NCBI RefSeq assembly: GCF_004000865.1
Contig: NZ_BIMB01000013.1
Coordinates: forward strand, 82,858 to 146,857
DNA length: 64,000 bases
Direction: 5' to 3'
Source: Paenibacillus elgii NBRC 100335
GTDB taxonomy: Bacteria; Bacillota; Bacilli; Paenibacillales; NBRC-103111
Below the pieces are notes generated by a model. That model was not told where the DNA came from. It saw only the letters and a program-made list of their open reading frames with translations, and ran no database searches. Below are positions 55,894-63,848 of this stretch, piece by piece. Made by a program: the position numbers and the translations under genes. The stretch's first letter is position 1; each line of letters opens with the position of its first letter.

Positions 55894-57582
55894 CTATAAT
55901 TTGAATCGTTGAACCGTCCCCTGCAGCTCTTCGGCCATGGTCGATAGTACCGAGGTATTCGCCGACAGCTCCTGTACCGAAGCCAATTGCTGCTCGGTCG
56001 CTGCCGACACATGCTGGGTCCCCGCCGCCATCGTCTCGGATAAAGAGGCGATCGATTCCATTGACCGGACGATCTCGTTAGCCCCGGCAGACAATCGGCT
56101 GGCATCGGCAGACACGGCTTGCACCTGCTGCGTCGCCTCGTCGACCAGCTGCTTGATCCCTTCGAATATGCGTCCCGCAGCGCCAGCCACCCGGATTCCG
56201 TCCGCCACCTCATGGGACGCCGCAGCAACCGAGCCGACGACGTGCCCCGTCTCCGCTTGAATATTATGCACCAGCGCCGCGACTTGCTTGGCGGACTGCC
56301 CGGTCTGTTCGGCCAGCTTGCGGACTTCCGCCGCAACGACCGCAAAGCCCCGCCCGTGCGTGCCTGCTCTTGCCGCTTCCACGGCCGCATTCAATGCCAG
56401 CAAATTGGTCTGCGTGGCGATATCCGATATCACTTTGTTCAACTGTCCGATTTCGGCGGAACGCCGGCTCATGTTCCCAATGACGTGGTCCAAGTTGTTC
56501 ATCGTCGCCTGGATCGAATCCATCTGGCGGATGACAACGCCGATCTCCTTGTCTCCGGCCGATGCCTTGTCCAACGCAAGCCCGGACAACGAACCGGCCT
56601 GCCTGCCGTTATCAGCAATGCGCCGAATCCCCTCCAGCATGCCACCGATCGACTCCCTGCTTCGCTCCACAGCTTGCACCTGCTTCTCCGAGCCATCCGC
56701 CAGCTGCTGCATAATTTCCGTGATATGCTCGGCGGCGGTCCCCGTTTGTTCCGAGCTTGACCGCAGCTCCCTGGAAATTCCTACGACCTGGCCCGAGCTA
56801 TCGTTGATTTGCCGGACCAGTCGCCGCAAGCTGTCGGCCATGCGGTGAAAGGAATTCGCCAAATCCCCGATTTCATCCTGCCGCCGGACACGCACATCCT
56901 TAACCCCGAGATTCCCCTCGGCGATCCAATCGGCCGCTTTGCTGAGGGTTACGAGCGGTCTTGACAAGTATCGCGCAAAAGCAAAGCCGATGAGGACAGC
57001 CACGGCAAAATTGCCAAGACTCACCCATAGGGTGAACATCGTTATGTTATGCACGAGACTCCGGTTCGCTTCCATCTCTGCGGCCATTGTCCTGTCCTGC
57101 CGGTCGGACAAATCCTGCGCGAACTTCGTAATGACCGCCCCCAACGGAACAATGCCGGTTCTCGCTTCCTGGCGCGCACTTTCGGTATCTTTGCCGGCCA
57201 ACTGAAATACTTGTTCCGCTTTCGTACGGTACTGCCGGTTCAGCTCCATGATGTAACCAAGCTTCTCTTCCTCGCCGGAATCGGCGAGCAGCGCCTTGGA
57301 CTGCGTCAGCTCCTTCTCGATCAGCTCGTTCGCCTGATTCAGCTCGGCAATATAAGCGGAATCCTGCGTCAAAAGGTACGTGTTCAGGCTGCCGTTCTGC
57401 ACGGCCGTATGAAACTTGATCTGGCCCGCGATCGTCTTCAGCTCTCCCTGCCTTTCGATCAAGTTGGCATACGACCGGTTCATTTGCTGCAGCGAACTGT
57501 AAAACAAAGCGCTGGAAATGCCGGAAATGACCGCCAAAGCCAAAAAACCGCCCGCCAACTTTTTACCGATGCTCATTCTCAC
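55894..57582 (-). CDS. Methyl-accepting chemotaxis protein
   Basis: A chemoreceptor of about 562 residues. A first membrane helix (about 5-28), a four-helix-bundle type external domain (about 30-180, [15 protein letters not shown]), a second helix (about 185-210), HAMP (to about 265) and the cytoplasmic signalling coiled coil. The coiled coil includes [20 protein letters not shown] and [20 protein letters not shown], the hairpin tip that contacts CheA/CheW. Start unsure: GTG 57582 or ATG 57576 fit GGGGGT better than ATG 57597. It lies upstream of iolD and has the same AAGCGCTT motif plus a cre site, suggesting taxis toward inositol or a related carbon source. Confidence 0.9.
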   Translation of the reverse strand: MRMSIGKKLAGGFLALAVISGISSALFYSSLQQMNRSYANLIERQGELKTIAGQIKFHTAVQNGSLNTYLLTQDSAYIAELNQANELIEKELTQSKALLADSGEEEKLGYIMELNRQYRTKAEQVFQLAGKDTESARQEARTGIVPLGAVITKFAQDLSDRQDRTMAAEMEANRSLVHNITMFTLWVSLGNFAVAVLIGFAFARYLSRPLVTLSKAADWIAEGNLGVKDVRVRRQDEIGDLANSFHRMADSLRRLVRQINDSSGQVVGISRELRSSSEQTGTAAEHITEIMQQLADGSEKQVQAVERSRESIGGMLEGIRRIADNGRQAGSLSGLALDKASAGDKEIGVVIRQMDSIQATMNNLDHVIGNMSRRSAEIGQLNKVISDIATQTNLLALNAAVEAARAGTHGRGFAVVAAEVRKLAEQTGQSAKQVAALVHNIQAETGHVVGSVAAASHEVADGIRVAGAAGRIFEGIKQLVDEATQQVQAVSADASRLSAGANEIVRSMESIASLSETMAAGTQHVSAATEQQLASVQELSANTSVLSTMAEELQGTVQRFKL

Positions 57583-57622
57583 CCGGATGACCCCCATTTT
57601 GTCATTGTGCTGAAATCTCTTT

Positions 57623-57636
57623 TGAAAGCGTTTACC
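57623..57636. promoter_or_regulatory. Candidate cre site upstream of the chemoreceptor gene
   Basis: TGAAAGCGTTTACC matches the cre consensus at 13 of 14 positions, 26 bases upstream of the longest possible start. Confidence 0.55.
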
Positions 57637-57690
57637 ATTTTCTCGTTGCTTTTCTGAGGCTGACTGGATATAATTAAGCTCGACAGATGG

Positions 57691-57702
57691 TTAAGCGCTT
57701 TA
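57691..57702. promoter_or_regulatory. AAGCGCTT operator upstream of the chemoreceptor gene
   Basis: TTAAGCGCTTTA with the core at 57693-57700, the fourth copy of the palindrome found around the inositol genes. Confidence 0.5.
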
Positions 57703-57800
57703 TTAATTTTAAAATAACGGATTCCCCCGCGATTTTCAATCCTTTTGTGCACGTCTTATTATGATCTCAACATTCCCGCGTGATGAAGGAGCGACCTATT

Positions 57801-58136
57801 ATGACGACGAATGAACCGGCTCAATTCGAAATGTTCCGCGATCCGTTCAAAATGCTGATCGTGCTGCTGAATCTTGTCGCCGAGCAGCAAGGGATGGAAC
57901 TGGACTATGAGAAGGTGCCCTCGTTTGAGAACGAGACGTTTTTGATCCGCCATGCGAATAACGGCGACATCTCTGACGAGCGTATCCCTAATTTTATTTA
58001 CAAAAAGGACGGGACCGAAATTACCTGGTATCACTATTTAGGCCGGGATATTTACTGCAGCAAGGACTTGTCCCGCGAGGAGTACAACAAGATGTTTGTC
58101 GACTGCATGGCTTCGCTGTATCAATTGAACGGGTAA
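57801..58136 (+). CDS. Conserved-looking small acidic protein, unknown function
   Basis: A 111-residue soluble protein. It opens MTTNEPAQFEMFRDPFKMLI, followed by a helix-rich segment (LIVLLNLVAEQQGMELDYEK) and a C-terminal half with TEITWYHYLGRDIYCSKDLS and REEYNKMFVDCMASLYQLNG. No membrane segment or signal. I do not recognise the family. The coding assignment rests on AAGGAGCG eight bases before ATG 57801, codon usage like its neighbours and a good downstream terminator. It is divergent from the chemoreceptor gene and converges on the bacteriocin precursor. Confidence 0.7.
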   Translation: MTTNEPAQFEMFRDPFKMLIVLLNLVAEQQGMELDYEKVPSFENETFLIRHANNGDISDERIPNFIYKKDGTEITWYHYLGRDIYCSKDLSREEYNKMFVDCMASLYQLNG

Positions 58137-58150
58137 CCTTGTGGACCGGC

Positions 58151-58186
58151 GGCTGGCGCTATGAACCAACGTGCGTCAGCCTTTTT
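58151..58186 (+). terminator. Terminator after the 111-residue protein gene
   Basis: GGCTGGCGC/GCGTCAGCC stem with one mismatch, then five Ts. Confidence 0.8.
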
Positions 58187-58218
58187 GTTATTCCGGGGCC
58201 AGCTTTCCGCGAAAATAT

Positions 58219-58241
58219 CCCCGCCACCAATAGCAGCGGGG
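58219..58241 (-). terminator. Candidate terminator of the bacteriocin precursor gene
   Basis: CCCCGC/GCGGGG stem; on the minus strand followed by ATATTTTC, an imperfect U-tract. Confidence 0.5.
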
Positions 58242-58278
58242 AAGAAAATTAAGAACGTATCTCTATATCACTGAAACG

Positions 58279-58527
58279 TTAAAAGCACCGACCGCAACGG
58301 CCACAGCGGAACCCGCAACGGAAACCACCGCAGCCAAAGCAGCGGAAACCACCGCAACCAAAGCAGCTGCAACCACCGCAACCAAAGCAGCCGAAACCGA
58401 AACCGAAACAGGTGAAGAAGCATAGACGAGCTTCACTAGGTGAGCCTTGAAAGTGAAGTGGCACCGGCGGGCCTGCTTGAAAATCGGAAACGCTCAATCC
58501 CTGAAGCTCTCGTTTGAAATCGTCCAT
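58279..58527 (-). CDS. Heterocycloanthracin/sonorensin-like bacteriocin precursor
   Basis: An 82-residue precursor peptide. The leader, MDDFKRELQGLSVSDFQAG, matches the leader type of the heterocycloanthracin/sonorensin group. After a linker (about 20-34) the core is almost only Cys, Gly, Phe and Arg, with 13 Cys in about 47 residues, repeating CFGCGG units and ending RCGRCGRCF. In known members Cys residues are turned into thiazoles by a cyclodehydratase complex. GGAGGT lies eight bases before the ATG. No cyclodehydratase is in the window; in described Bacillus cases those genes are also encoded elsewhere. It lies beside an MFS exporter and two-component genes. Confidence 0.75.
   Translation of the reverse strand: MDDFKRELQGLSVSDFQAGPPVPLHFQGSPSEARLCFFTCFGFGFGCFGCGGCSCFGCGGFRCFGCGGFRCGFRCGRCGRCF
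58321..58392. repeat. Three 24-bp tandem repeats inside the bacteriocin core
   Basis: Units 58321-58344, 58345-58368 and 58369-58392 differ by one to three bases and encode an 8-residue period around CFGCGG. Further short GAAACC repeats follow to 58410. Such repeats can expand or contract, changing core length between strains. Confidence 0.8.
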
Positions 58528-58700
58528 TTTTTTTACCTCCGTTTTATAGACCTCGATAAAACATACTTTAATTTATGAATTGAACTCCGCTCTTGTTACG
58601 GTTGGCAAGCTTCTTTTTCTTACACTCCGTTTATTTTCGATTTATAAATCTCCCTTATGCTAAGCAGCATCGACAAACCGAAGCTAAAGGAGAAATCACC

Positions 58701-60272
58701 ATGACGAACGAAAAAACGAATGTGACTTTGGTCATCGTCGGCCTGCTGCTTGGCATGCTGATCAGCGCTCTCGACCAGACGATTATGGCGACGGCGATGC
58801 CTACCGTTGTGCAAGAATTGGGCGGACTGTCTTTGTACAGCTGGATTTTCTCGATCTATATGCTGACATCAACCGCCAGCATGCCCATTTACGGCAAGCT
58901 TGCCGACTTGTACGGCCGAAAAAAGCTCTACATTGCCGGTATGACGCTGTTTATGCTCGGCTCGGTACTTTGCAGCTTAGCGGGGGGCATGATGGAATTG
59001 ATCGTTTTCCGCGGGTTGCAAGGCCTTGGGGCCGGGGCGCTGATGCCGCTTGCCGTGACGATCATCGGCGATCTTGTGCCGCTGGAGAAGCGGGGCAGGA
59101 TGCAGGGAATGTTCGCCGGCGTCATGACGCTGGCAAGCGTCATCGGCCCCGCCATCGGCGGAATGTTCGTGGAATATTTGAGCTGGCAGTGGGTGTTTTA
59201 TATTAACCTCCCCATCGGCCTTGCCGCAATCCTCATTCTCATCCCGGCTTTGAAGGAAACCAAAAACCATGGAAAGCCGTCCATTGACTGGCTCGGCGCG
59301 CTAACGATGTGCGGGTCGGTCGTCGCGATCCTGCTTGCTCTCGTCTTGGGCGGAGGGGAATCCGGACTCGGCTCGGGGCAGCATAATTCTTGGAGCTCGC
59401 CGCAGGTTGCAGGCTTGTTTCTGCTCGGGGCTGTGCTGCTCGCTTTGTTCCTGTGGATCGAAACGAAGGCAAAAGAACCAATCATCCCTTTGCCGCTGTT
59501 CCGCAATCGTATCATTTCCGTCACCTCTATCGTCGCTTTCCTGATGAGTGCGGGCATGTTCGGCGCGGTGACCTATATTCCGCTGTATGTCCAGGGCGTC
59601 ATCGGGGTAAGCCCTTTACTTGCCGGCTACATTTTGACTCCGCTGATGCTGGCGGTCGCCGCTGCCGTGACGCTCGGCGGACGTCTGATGGATCGATTCG
59701 CTTACCGCACGTTCAACGTGCTCGGCATGGTGCTGATGGGACTGGGCTTCAGTCTGTTCGCCACGATGGATGCGGACACCACAAAGCTGCAGGTCATTGT
59801 CTATATGATTGTCACCGGGTTCGGGATCGGCTTGATTATCCCGACGCTCAACACTTCGGTCATCGGCGCCATCGGCAGAGAACGGCGCGGTACCGCCACG
59901 TCGCTGGTACAGTTTTTCCGGTCGATTGGCGGAACGATCGGAGTCAGCGTCTTGGGCGCCCTGATGACCGGCCGGATGGCTTCCGGCACGGCGGGATTGG
60001 GCGAGCGTTTCGCCTCCCTCCCTGCGGATCAACTGGACAAGTTCACCGACCCGCAGGCGCTGCTTGATCCGGCAGTCCGCACGCTGCTTCCGGCTGATCT
60101 GCTCGCGGAGCTGCAGAACGTGTTGACCCATGCGGTCGACGGCGTATTCCTTGCGGGAACGGTCATCGCCGCCATCGGGCTCGTCGCCGCGCTCTTGATG
60201 GGCAATGCGAGAATGATCCAACCGGCCGCTCCCCCCGCAGCCTCGGCAACCGCCGACGCGAAACGAACGTAA
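58701..60272 (+). CDS. DHA2-type MFS multidrug exporter (EmrB/QacA family)
   Basis: A 523-residue exporter with 14 predicted membrane segments. Family motifs: LDQTIMATAMPTVVQELGG in helix 1, GKLADLYGRKKLYIAG (motif A) near residue 70 and GPAIGGMFVEYLSWQWVFYI (motif C) in helix 5. It exports drugs or other amphiphiles using the proton gradient. ATG 58701 follows AAAGGAGAAA; the longer frame covers the promoter region. It is divergent from the bacteriocin gene, so it might export that product or confer self-protection. This is context only, as such exporters are common. Confidence 0.9.
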   Translation: MTNEKTNVTLVIVGLLLGMLISALDQTIMATAMPTVVQELGGLSLYSWIFSIYMLTSTASMPIYGKLADLYGRKKLYIAGMTLFMLGSVLCSLAGGMMELIVFRGLQGLGAGALMPLAVTIIGDLVPLEKRGRMQGMFAGVMTLASVIGPAIGGMFVEYLSWQWVFYINLPIGLAAILILIPALKETKNHGKPSIDWLGALTMCGSVVAILLALVLGGGESGLGSGQHNSWSSPQVAGLFLLGAVLLALFLWIETKAKEPIIPLPLFRNRIISVTSIVAFLMSAGMFGAVTYIPLYVQGVIGVSPLLAGYILTPLMLAVAAAVTLGGRLMDRFAYRTFNVLGMVLMGLGFSLFATMDADTTKLQVIVYMIVTGFGIGLIIPTLNTSVIGAIGRERRGTATSLVQFFRSIGGTIGVSVLGALMTGRMASGTAGLGERFASLPADQLDKFTDPQALLDPAVRTLLPADLLAELQNVLTHAVDGVFLAGTVIAAIGLVAALLMGNARMIQPAAPPAASATADAKRT

Positions 60273-60357
60273 GCGCGTTTGAACGAAAACCGTACAGTCC
60301 TGTCACGGCATCTGCTGTATAATAGAAGCAAGATTCGAAAAGGAGGCTGCGGTTCCC

Positions 60358-61035
60358 ATGGCAAAAATTCTCGTCGTGGACGACGATCCGCATATCCGCA
60401 GGCTGATCAAGATGATCATGCGGGGCGAAGGCTTCGAGGTGCTTGAAGCCGCCGACGGCGCCAAAGCGATGCGAACGCTCGAAGCGATAAAAGCTGATCT
60501 GGTCATTCTGGACATTATGATGCCGGGGATGGACGGCTGGGAGCTGTGCCGCGAGCTGCGGGAGCATTACGACCTTCCCCTGCTCATGCTTACCGCTCTG
60601 GGGGATACGGAGCAAAAAGTGAAGGGCTTCGACCTCGGCACCGACGACTACCTCGTGAAGCCGTTTGAGTCCCGCGAGCTCGTCGCCCGGGTGAAGGCGC
60701 TGCTCAAGCGGTACCGGATCGCCGCTTCCCAGATCGTGCAGGTCGGACGGGTGCAGCTTAACCAAAAAGCATATGAAGTAACAGAGGACGGCATCGGGCA
60801 AACCTTACCGCTCAAGGAGTTCGAGCTGCTGTTCCGGCTGGCGAGCTATCCGGGCCAGACGTTCTCGCGGGAGCAGCTCATCGAGCTCATCTGGGGCTGC
60901 AATTTCGAAGGCAACGAACGGACGGTCGACGTGCATGTGAACCGGCTGCGGGATCGTTTTCCCCCGGAACGCTGTGGATTCCGCATCCGTACGCTCCGCG
61001 GGCTCGGTTACCGGCTGGAGGTGCTGCTGCCATGA
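60358..61035 (+). CDS. OmpR/PhoB-family response regulator
   Basis: A 225-residue regulator. Receiver domain about 1-120 with VVDDDPHIRR, phospho-acceptor Asp52 in ILDIMMPGMDG, Thr in LLMLTALGD and Lys in YLVKPFESRE. The winged helix covers about 130-225 (LKEFELLFRLASYPGQTFSR, RTVDVHVNRLRDRF). ATG follows AAGGAGG. TATAAT at 60318-60323 may be its -10 box. It overlaps the kinase gene by four bases (ATGA), so the two form a coupled pair. Confidence 0.95.
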   Translation: MAKILVVDDDPHIRRLIKMIMRGEGFEVLEAADGAKAMRTLEAIKADLVILDIMMPGMDGWELCRELREHYDLPLLMLTALGDTEQKVKGFDLGTDDYLVKPFESRELVARVKALLKRYRIAASQIVQVGRVQLNQKAYEVTEDGIGQTLPLKEFELLFRLASYPGQTFSREQLIELIWGCNFEGNERTVDVHVNRLRDRFPPERCGFRIRTLRGLGYRLEVLLP

Positions 61036-62411
61036 TGCTCTGGCCGAAAGCGTGGCGAGTCGCCGCATTCGCGCTCTCCATCTTATTTTTCTGGAGCATC
61101 GGCTTTGCGGTCGCATCGGGGCTGGAGAGCAGCTATGCCAAGCAGCATACCTGGGAACGAATGCTCGCTAGCGGCGCAGCGACCACAGCGCTTATGGCGA
61201 AGGACCCGGCCCGGGCAGACGATGTGCTGCGCCAGCTCGCTCTGCTTCTTCCGGCGCGCATCGTGCTGGTGGAGGCGGACGGACGGCATATCGCCTACGG
61301 TGAGCAGGCGGAGTCGTTCTCCGGGGAGATCAGCCGAGAGGCTGCGGCGAACGTGTTCAACGGCGGTACGCTCCGTTCGTTCGAACGGTCGGACCTGCTC
61401 GGTCCCGGCGAAGCGACGATAGGGCAGCTGTTTGCGGCGAATGGACGGGAGGCGGCCTTGTTTATCCGCACGGACACGCCGTCGCCGCTCCGTCATTACG
61501 GCTGGCAGCTCTTCGCGCTGCTCGTCGGCGGTCTGCTGCAGATGGCGGCTTTGCTCGCCTTCATCCGCCTCGGCCGGACGTCGCGCCGGGAGTTTTTCCA
61601 CCTTATGGTCGGTACCCTGAACCGGATGGCTAAAGGGGATTTTAATATCAAGCTGGACGCGGATCCGAAACGGATCGGCCCATACGAGCCGCTGGCGTCT
61701 GGTATTAACCGGATGGCCGGAGAACTCGGTCAGATGGAGCGAATGCGGCAGGAGTTTATCGCCAACGTCTCCCACGAAATCCAGTCGCCGCTGACGTCAA
61801 TCAGCGGTTTCTCGCGCGAGCTTCAGAACGATAACGTCAGCAAGGAAGAGCGGATAGAAATACTGGGGATTATCGAGACGGAAAGCAGGCGGCTATCCAA
61901 GCTGAGCGACAACTTGCTCAAGCTGACGTCGCTCGAATCCGACCATCATCCGTTCGAACCGAAACGCTATCGGCTGGACAATCAGCTGCGGAAGATCGTT
62001 CTTGCCTGCGAGCCGCAGTGGGTCGCGAAACATCTGGAGATGGACGTCGAATTGGACCACGTCACCGTAACAGCCGACGAAGACACCTTGAGCCAGGTGT
62101 GGCTCAACTTGCTGAGCAACGGCATCAAATTCGCCCCGGAAGGCGGCGTGATTGCCATCCGGCTGCAGCAGTTGGACGACCGCGCCGTAGTTACCGTCCG
62201 GGACAACGGCTGTGGCATCGCCGAAGAGGATCTTCCTTTTGTCTTCGACCGGTTTTTCAAAGCCGACAAATCACGCAGCCGCTCAAGCGGTGGCAGCGGA
62301 CTCGGATTATCCATCGTCAAAAAGATCGTCGATATGCATCAAGGCACGATAACCGTACACAGCGAACCCGGCAAAGGCGCGGCCTTCACTGTATCGCTGC
62401 CGCTCTCCTAG
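61032..62411 (+). CDS. Sensor histidine kinase partner of the OmpR-type regulator
   Basis: A 459-residue membrane kinase. Helix 1 (about 10-30), an external sensor domain of about 120 residues, helix 2 (about 158-180), HAMP (to about 235), HisKA with His248 in NVSHEIQSPLTS, and HATPase_c with LLSNGIKFAPEGG, RDNGCGIAEED and GGSGLGLSIVKK. Signal unknown. The catalytic half is strikingly similar to the orphan kinase at 22482-23582, while the sensor part differs. The stop codon overlaps the end of a hydrolase remnant on the other strand. Confidence 0.94.
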   Translation: MMLWPKAWRVAAFALSILFFWSIGFAVASGLESSYAKQHTWERMLASGAATTALMAKDPARADDVLRQLALLLPARIVLVEADGRHIAYGEQAESFSGEISREAAANVFNGGTLRSFERSDLLGPGEATIGQLFAANGREAALFIRTDTPSPLRHYGWQLFALLVGGLLQMAALLAFIRLGRTSRREFFHLMVGTLNRMAKGDFNIKLDADPKRIGPYEPLASGINRMAGELGQMERMRQEFIANVSHEIQSPLTSISGFSRELQNDNVSKEERIEILGIIETESRRLSKLSDNLLKLTSLESDHHPFEPKRYRLDNQLRKIVLACEPQWVAKHLEMDVELDHVTVTADEDTLSQVWLNLLSNGIKFAPEGGVIAIRLQQLDDRAVVTVRDNGCGIAEEDLPFVFDRFFKADKSRSRSSGGSGLGLSIVKKIVDMHQGTITVHSEPGKGAAFTVSLPLS

Positions 62412-62738
62412 AGCCTGCCCTTTAACGGCAGTTGGCGCTCGTCGCTTCTCCCCGGATCTCCGGGGATATCTACGGCATATACCCGGAAGCTGCGGGAATA
62501 CTCCCGCCTCTCCGAGCCACATGGCCGAATTCATCCCGGCTCCGTGAAGCAATAGCAGGGGCGGAGCGGTCTTTTCGCCGCTCGCTATCACGAACGTATC
62601 CCCATAACGGGTAGGAACGTACCCTGTTTCATGCGGCGACGCCCACTGCTGGAGCAGCGAATCGTACATGCTGTAGACCTCGTTTTTCCCTTCTGCGGAT
62701 TTAAACGCAACGTTAACTTTCACCGGACTGCGCCCCAT
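62408..62738 (-). pseudogene. Alpha/beta hydrolase remnant, frameshifted and truncated
   Basis: From ATG 62738 the frame reads KVNVAFKSAEGKNEVYSMYD, then TRYGDTFVIASGEKTAPPLL and LLLHGAGMNSAMW, the oxyanion-hole strand of an alpha/beta hydrolase. Around 62500-62525 the fold jumps frame: EYSRSFRVYAVDIPGDPGRS continues it and stops at 62408-62410. The nucleophile elbow, acid and His, about two thirds of the enzyme, are absent because the kinase gene ends there on the opposite strand. It cannot be active. Confidence 0.7.
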
Positions 62739-62742
62739 TTCG

Positions 62743-63660
62743 TTACAAGTCTAGAAGCCACGCTTCCGCTTCCCCGACGCTGCCGAATACTCTGAAATCA
62801 TTTCCTTTGTTGGCTTCGGCCAGCAGCTCTTTAAATCTCCCCTTCACCACCTGTTCGTTCGTTATGATAAGGGCTGCCTTTACGCGATAGTTTATGAATT
62901 TTTGCAGCATTTCTCCAGCCAGTCCCGTTTTAAGATTGAAGAAATCGCCGGAAAGGGCTTCCGCGTGAAGCACTAACAGATTGGTGTCATGTTCAAAGCA
63001 TCTTGCAATAAGATCCAACGCATCTTGTCTTGTGCTCAGCGGCGTTTCGGCAGAAGCGCATTCCACGTATTTTTTCGTACCTCTTTCGATAATTTGAACG
63101 TTCATTTGATTTGCCTCCTTCTCTATGGGAATGCGCAATTCGCTGCGCAGCTTCTGAATCCATTCCCATTCGCGCTTGTAGAATTGGATTAAATTGTCGT
63201 AGATCATATCCCATAAGTAGATCTCTCTGGCGGTTCTGCCAGGAGAAAACGGGCCTCTGAGCTTTTGTTCTTGCTGCAATAAAATCTGTGTCTGGACTTC
63301 CTCTTCATATTTTGTGAGCAGGGCGTTCAATTCGTCACTGTTCAGCTGATCGGCCCAAGCAAGCTGAATCAGAAACGATTTTTTCAAATCCGGTGGTTCG
63401 GGCGTGGAAATCACCCAATTCTTCAGCTCGGCCAACCCTTCTTCCGTGATCGTATAAATCTTCTTCGAGGGCGAGCTTTCCTGATGCTGAACTTCGCATG
63501 TAGCGAAGCCTTCGTCCAGCAGCTGCACCAGCGATTTGTAAATCTGATTGTTGTTGGCCGACCAGTACATGAAGGGGGATTCCTGGATGATTTTTTTCAA
63601 ATCATAGCCTGTGACAGATTTCCAGCTTAAAATCCCCAGAATGGCGTGCGTAATGGACAT
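62743..63660 (-). CDS. PadR-family regulator fused to a DUF4180 domain
   Basis: A 305-residue protein. The PadR winged helix covers about 1-75 (ILGILSWKSVTGYDLKKIIQ, NNNQIYKSLVQLLDEG) and the PadR C-terminal helical domain about 90-180. A DUF4180-like domain covers about 185-305 (NVQIIERGTKKYVECASAET, EALSGDFFNLKTGLAGEMLQ). The extra domain is probably a ligand or signalling module. A perfect ATGT-N8-ACAT operator lies in its promoter, so it likely represses itself. The hydrolase remnant five bases downstream may have been a co-transcribed target. Confidence 0.88.
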   Translation of the reverse strand: MSITHAILGILSWKSVTGYDLKKIIQESPFMYWSANNNQIYKSLVQLLDEGFATCEVQHQESSPSKKIYTITEEGLAELKNWVISTPEPPDLKKSFLIQLAWADQLNSDELNALLTKYEEEVQTQILLQQEQKLRGPFSPGRTAREIYLWDMIYDNLIQFYKREWEWIQKLRSELRIPIEKEANQMNVQIIERGTKKYVECASAETPLSTRQDALDLIARCFEHDTNLLVLHAEALSGDFFNLKTGLAGEMLQKFINYRVKAALIITNEQVVKGRFKELLAEANKGNDFRVFGSVGEAEAWLLDL

Positions 63661-63683
63661 GGCAGTTGTTTCTCCTTACTAAG

Positions 63684-63711
63684 TATCATATGTTAACAGT
63701 AACATATGATA
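63684..63711. promoter_or_regulatory. PadR-type operator
   Basis: Perfect 12-bp arms TATCATATGTTA and TAACATATGATA separated by ACAG. It contains the PadR consensus ATGT-N8-ACAT and lies 24 bases upstream of the padR start. Confidence 0.8.
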
Positions 63712-63757
63712 TTCTATATTGCAACCTTAGGACGACGAAGGCTCGCTCCCGACAAAC

Positions 63758-63784
63758 AAAAAAATAGAGCCGGCTTCGGCTCTA
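63758..63784 (-). terminator. Terminator of the right-edge gene
   Basis: TAGAGCC/GGCTCTA stem, followed by seven Ts on the minus strand. Confidence 0.88.
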
Positions 63785-63848
63785 CGTATTACTGGTTATG
63801 ATCAGGACAGGTGCCTGTCGCGAATACGCGCATAAGTCACCTTCCGGT

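Noticed and set aside
58321..58392. Short regularly spaced repeats as a CRISPR array
   Set aside because: Units are contiguous, without spacers, and encode the peptide core in frame.
58282..58425. Plus-strand Ala/Thr/Glu-rich frame opposite the bacteriocin gene
   Set aside because: No start codon before the upstream stop and no ribosome site; low complexity results from the tandem repeats of the minus-strand gene.
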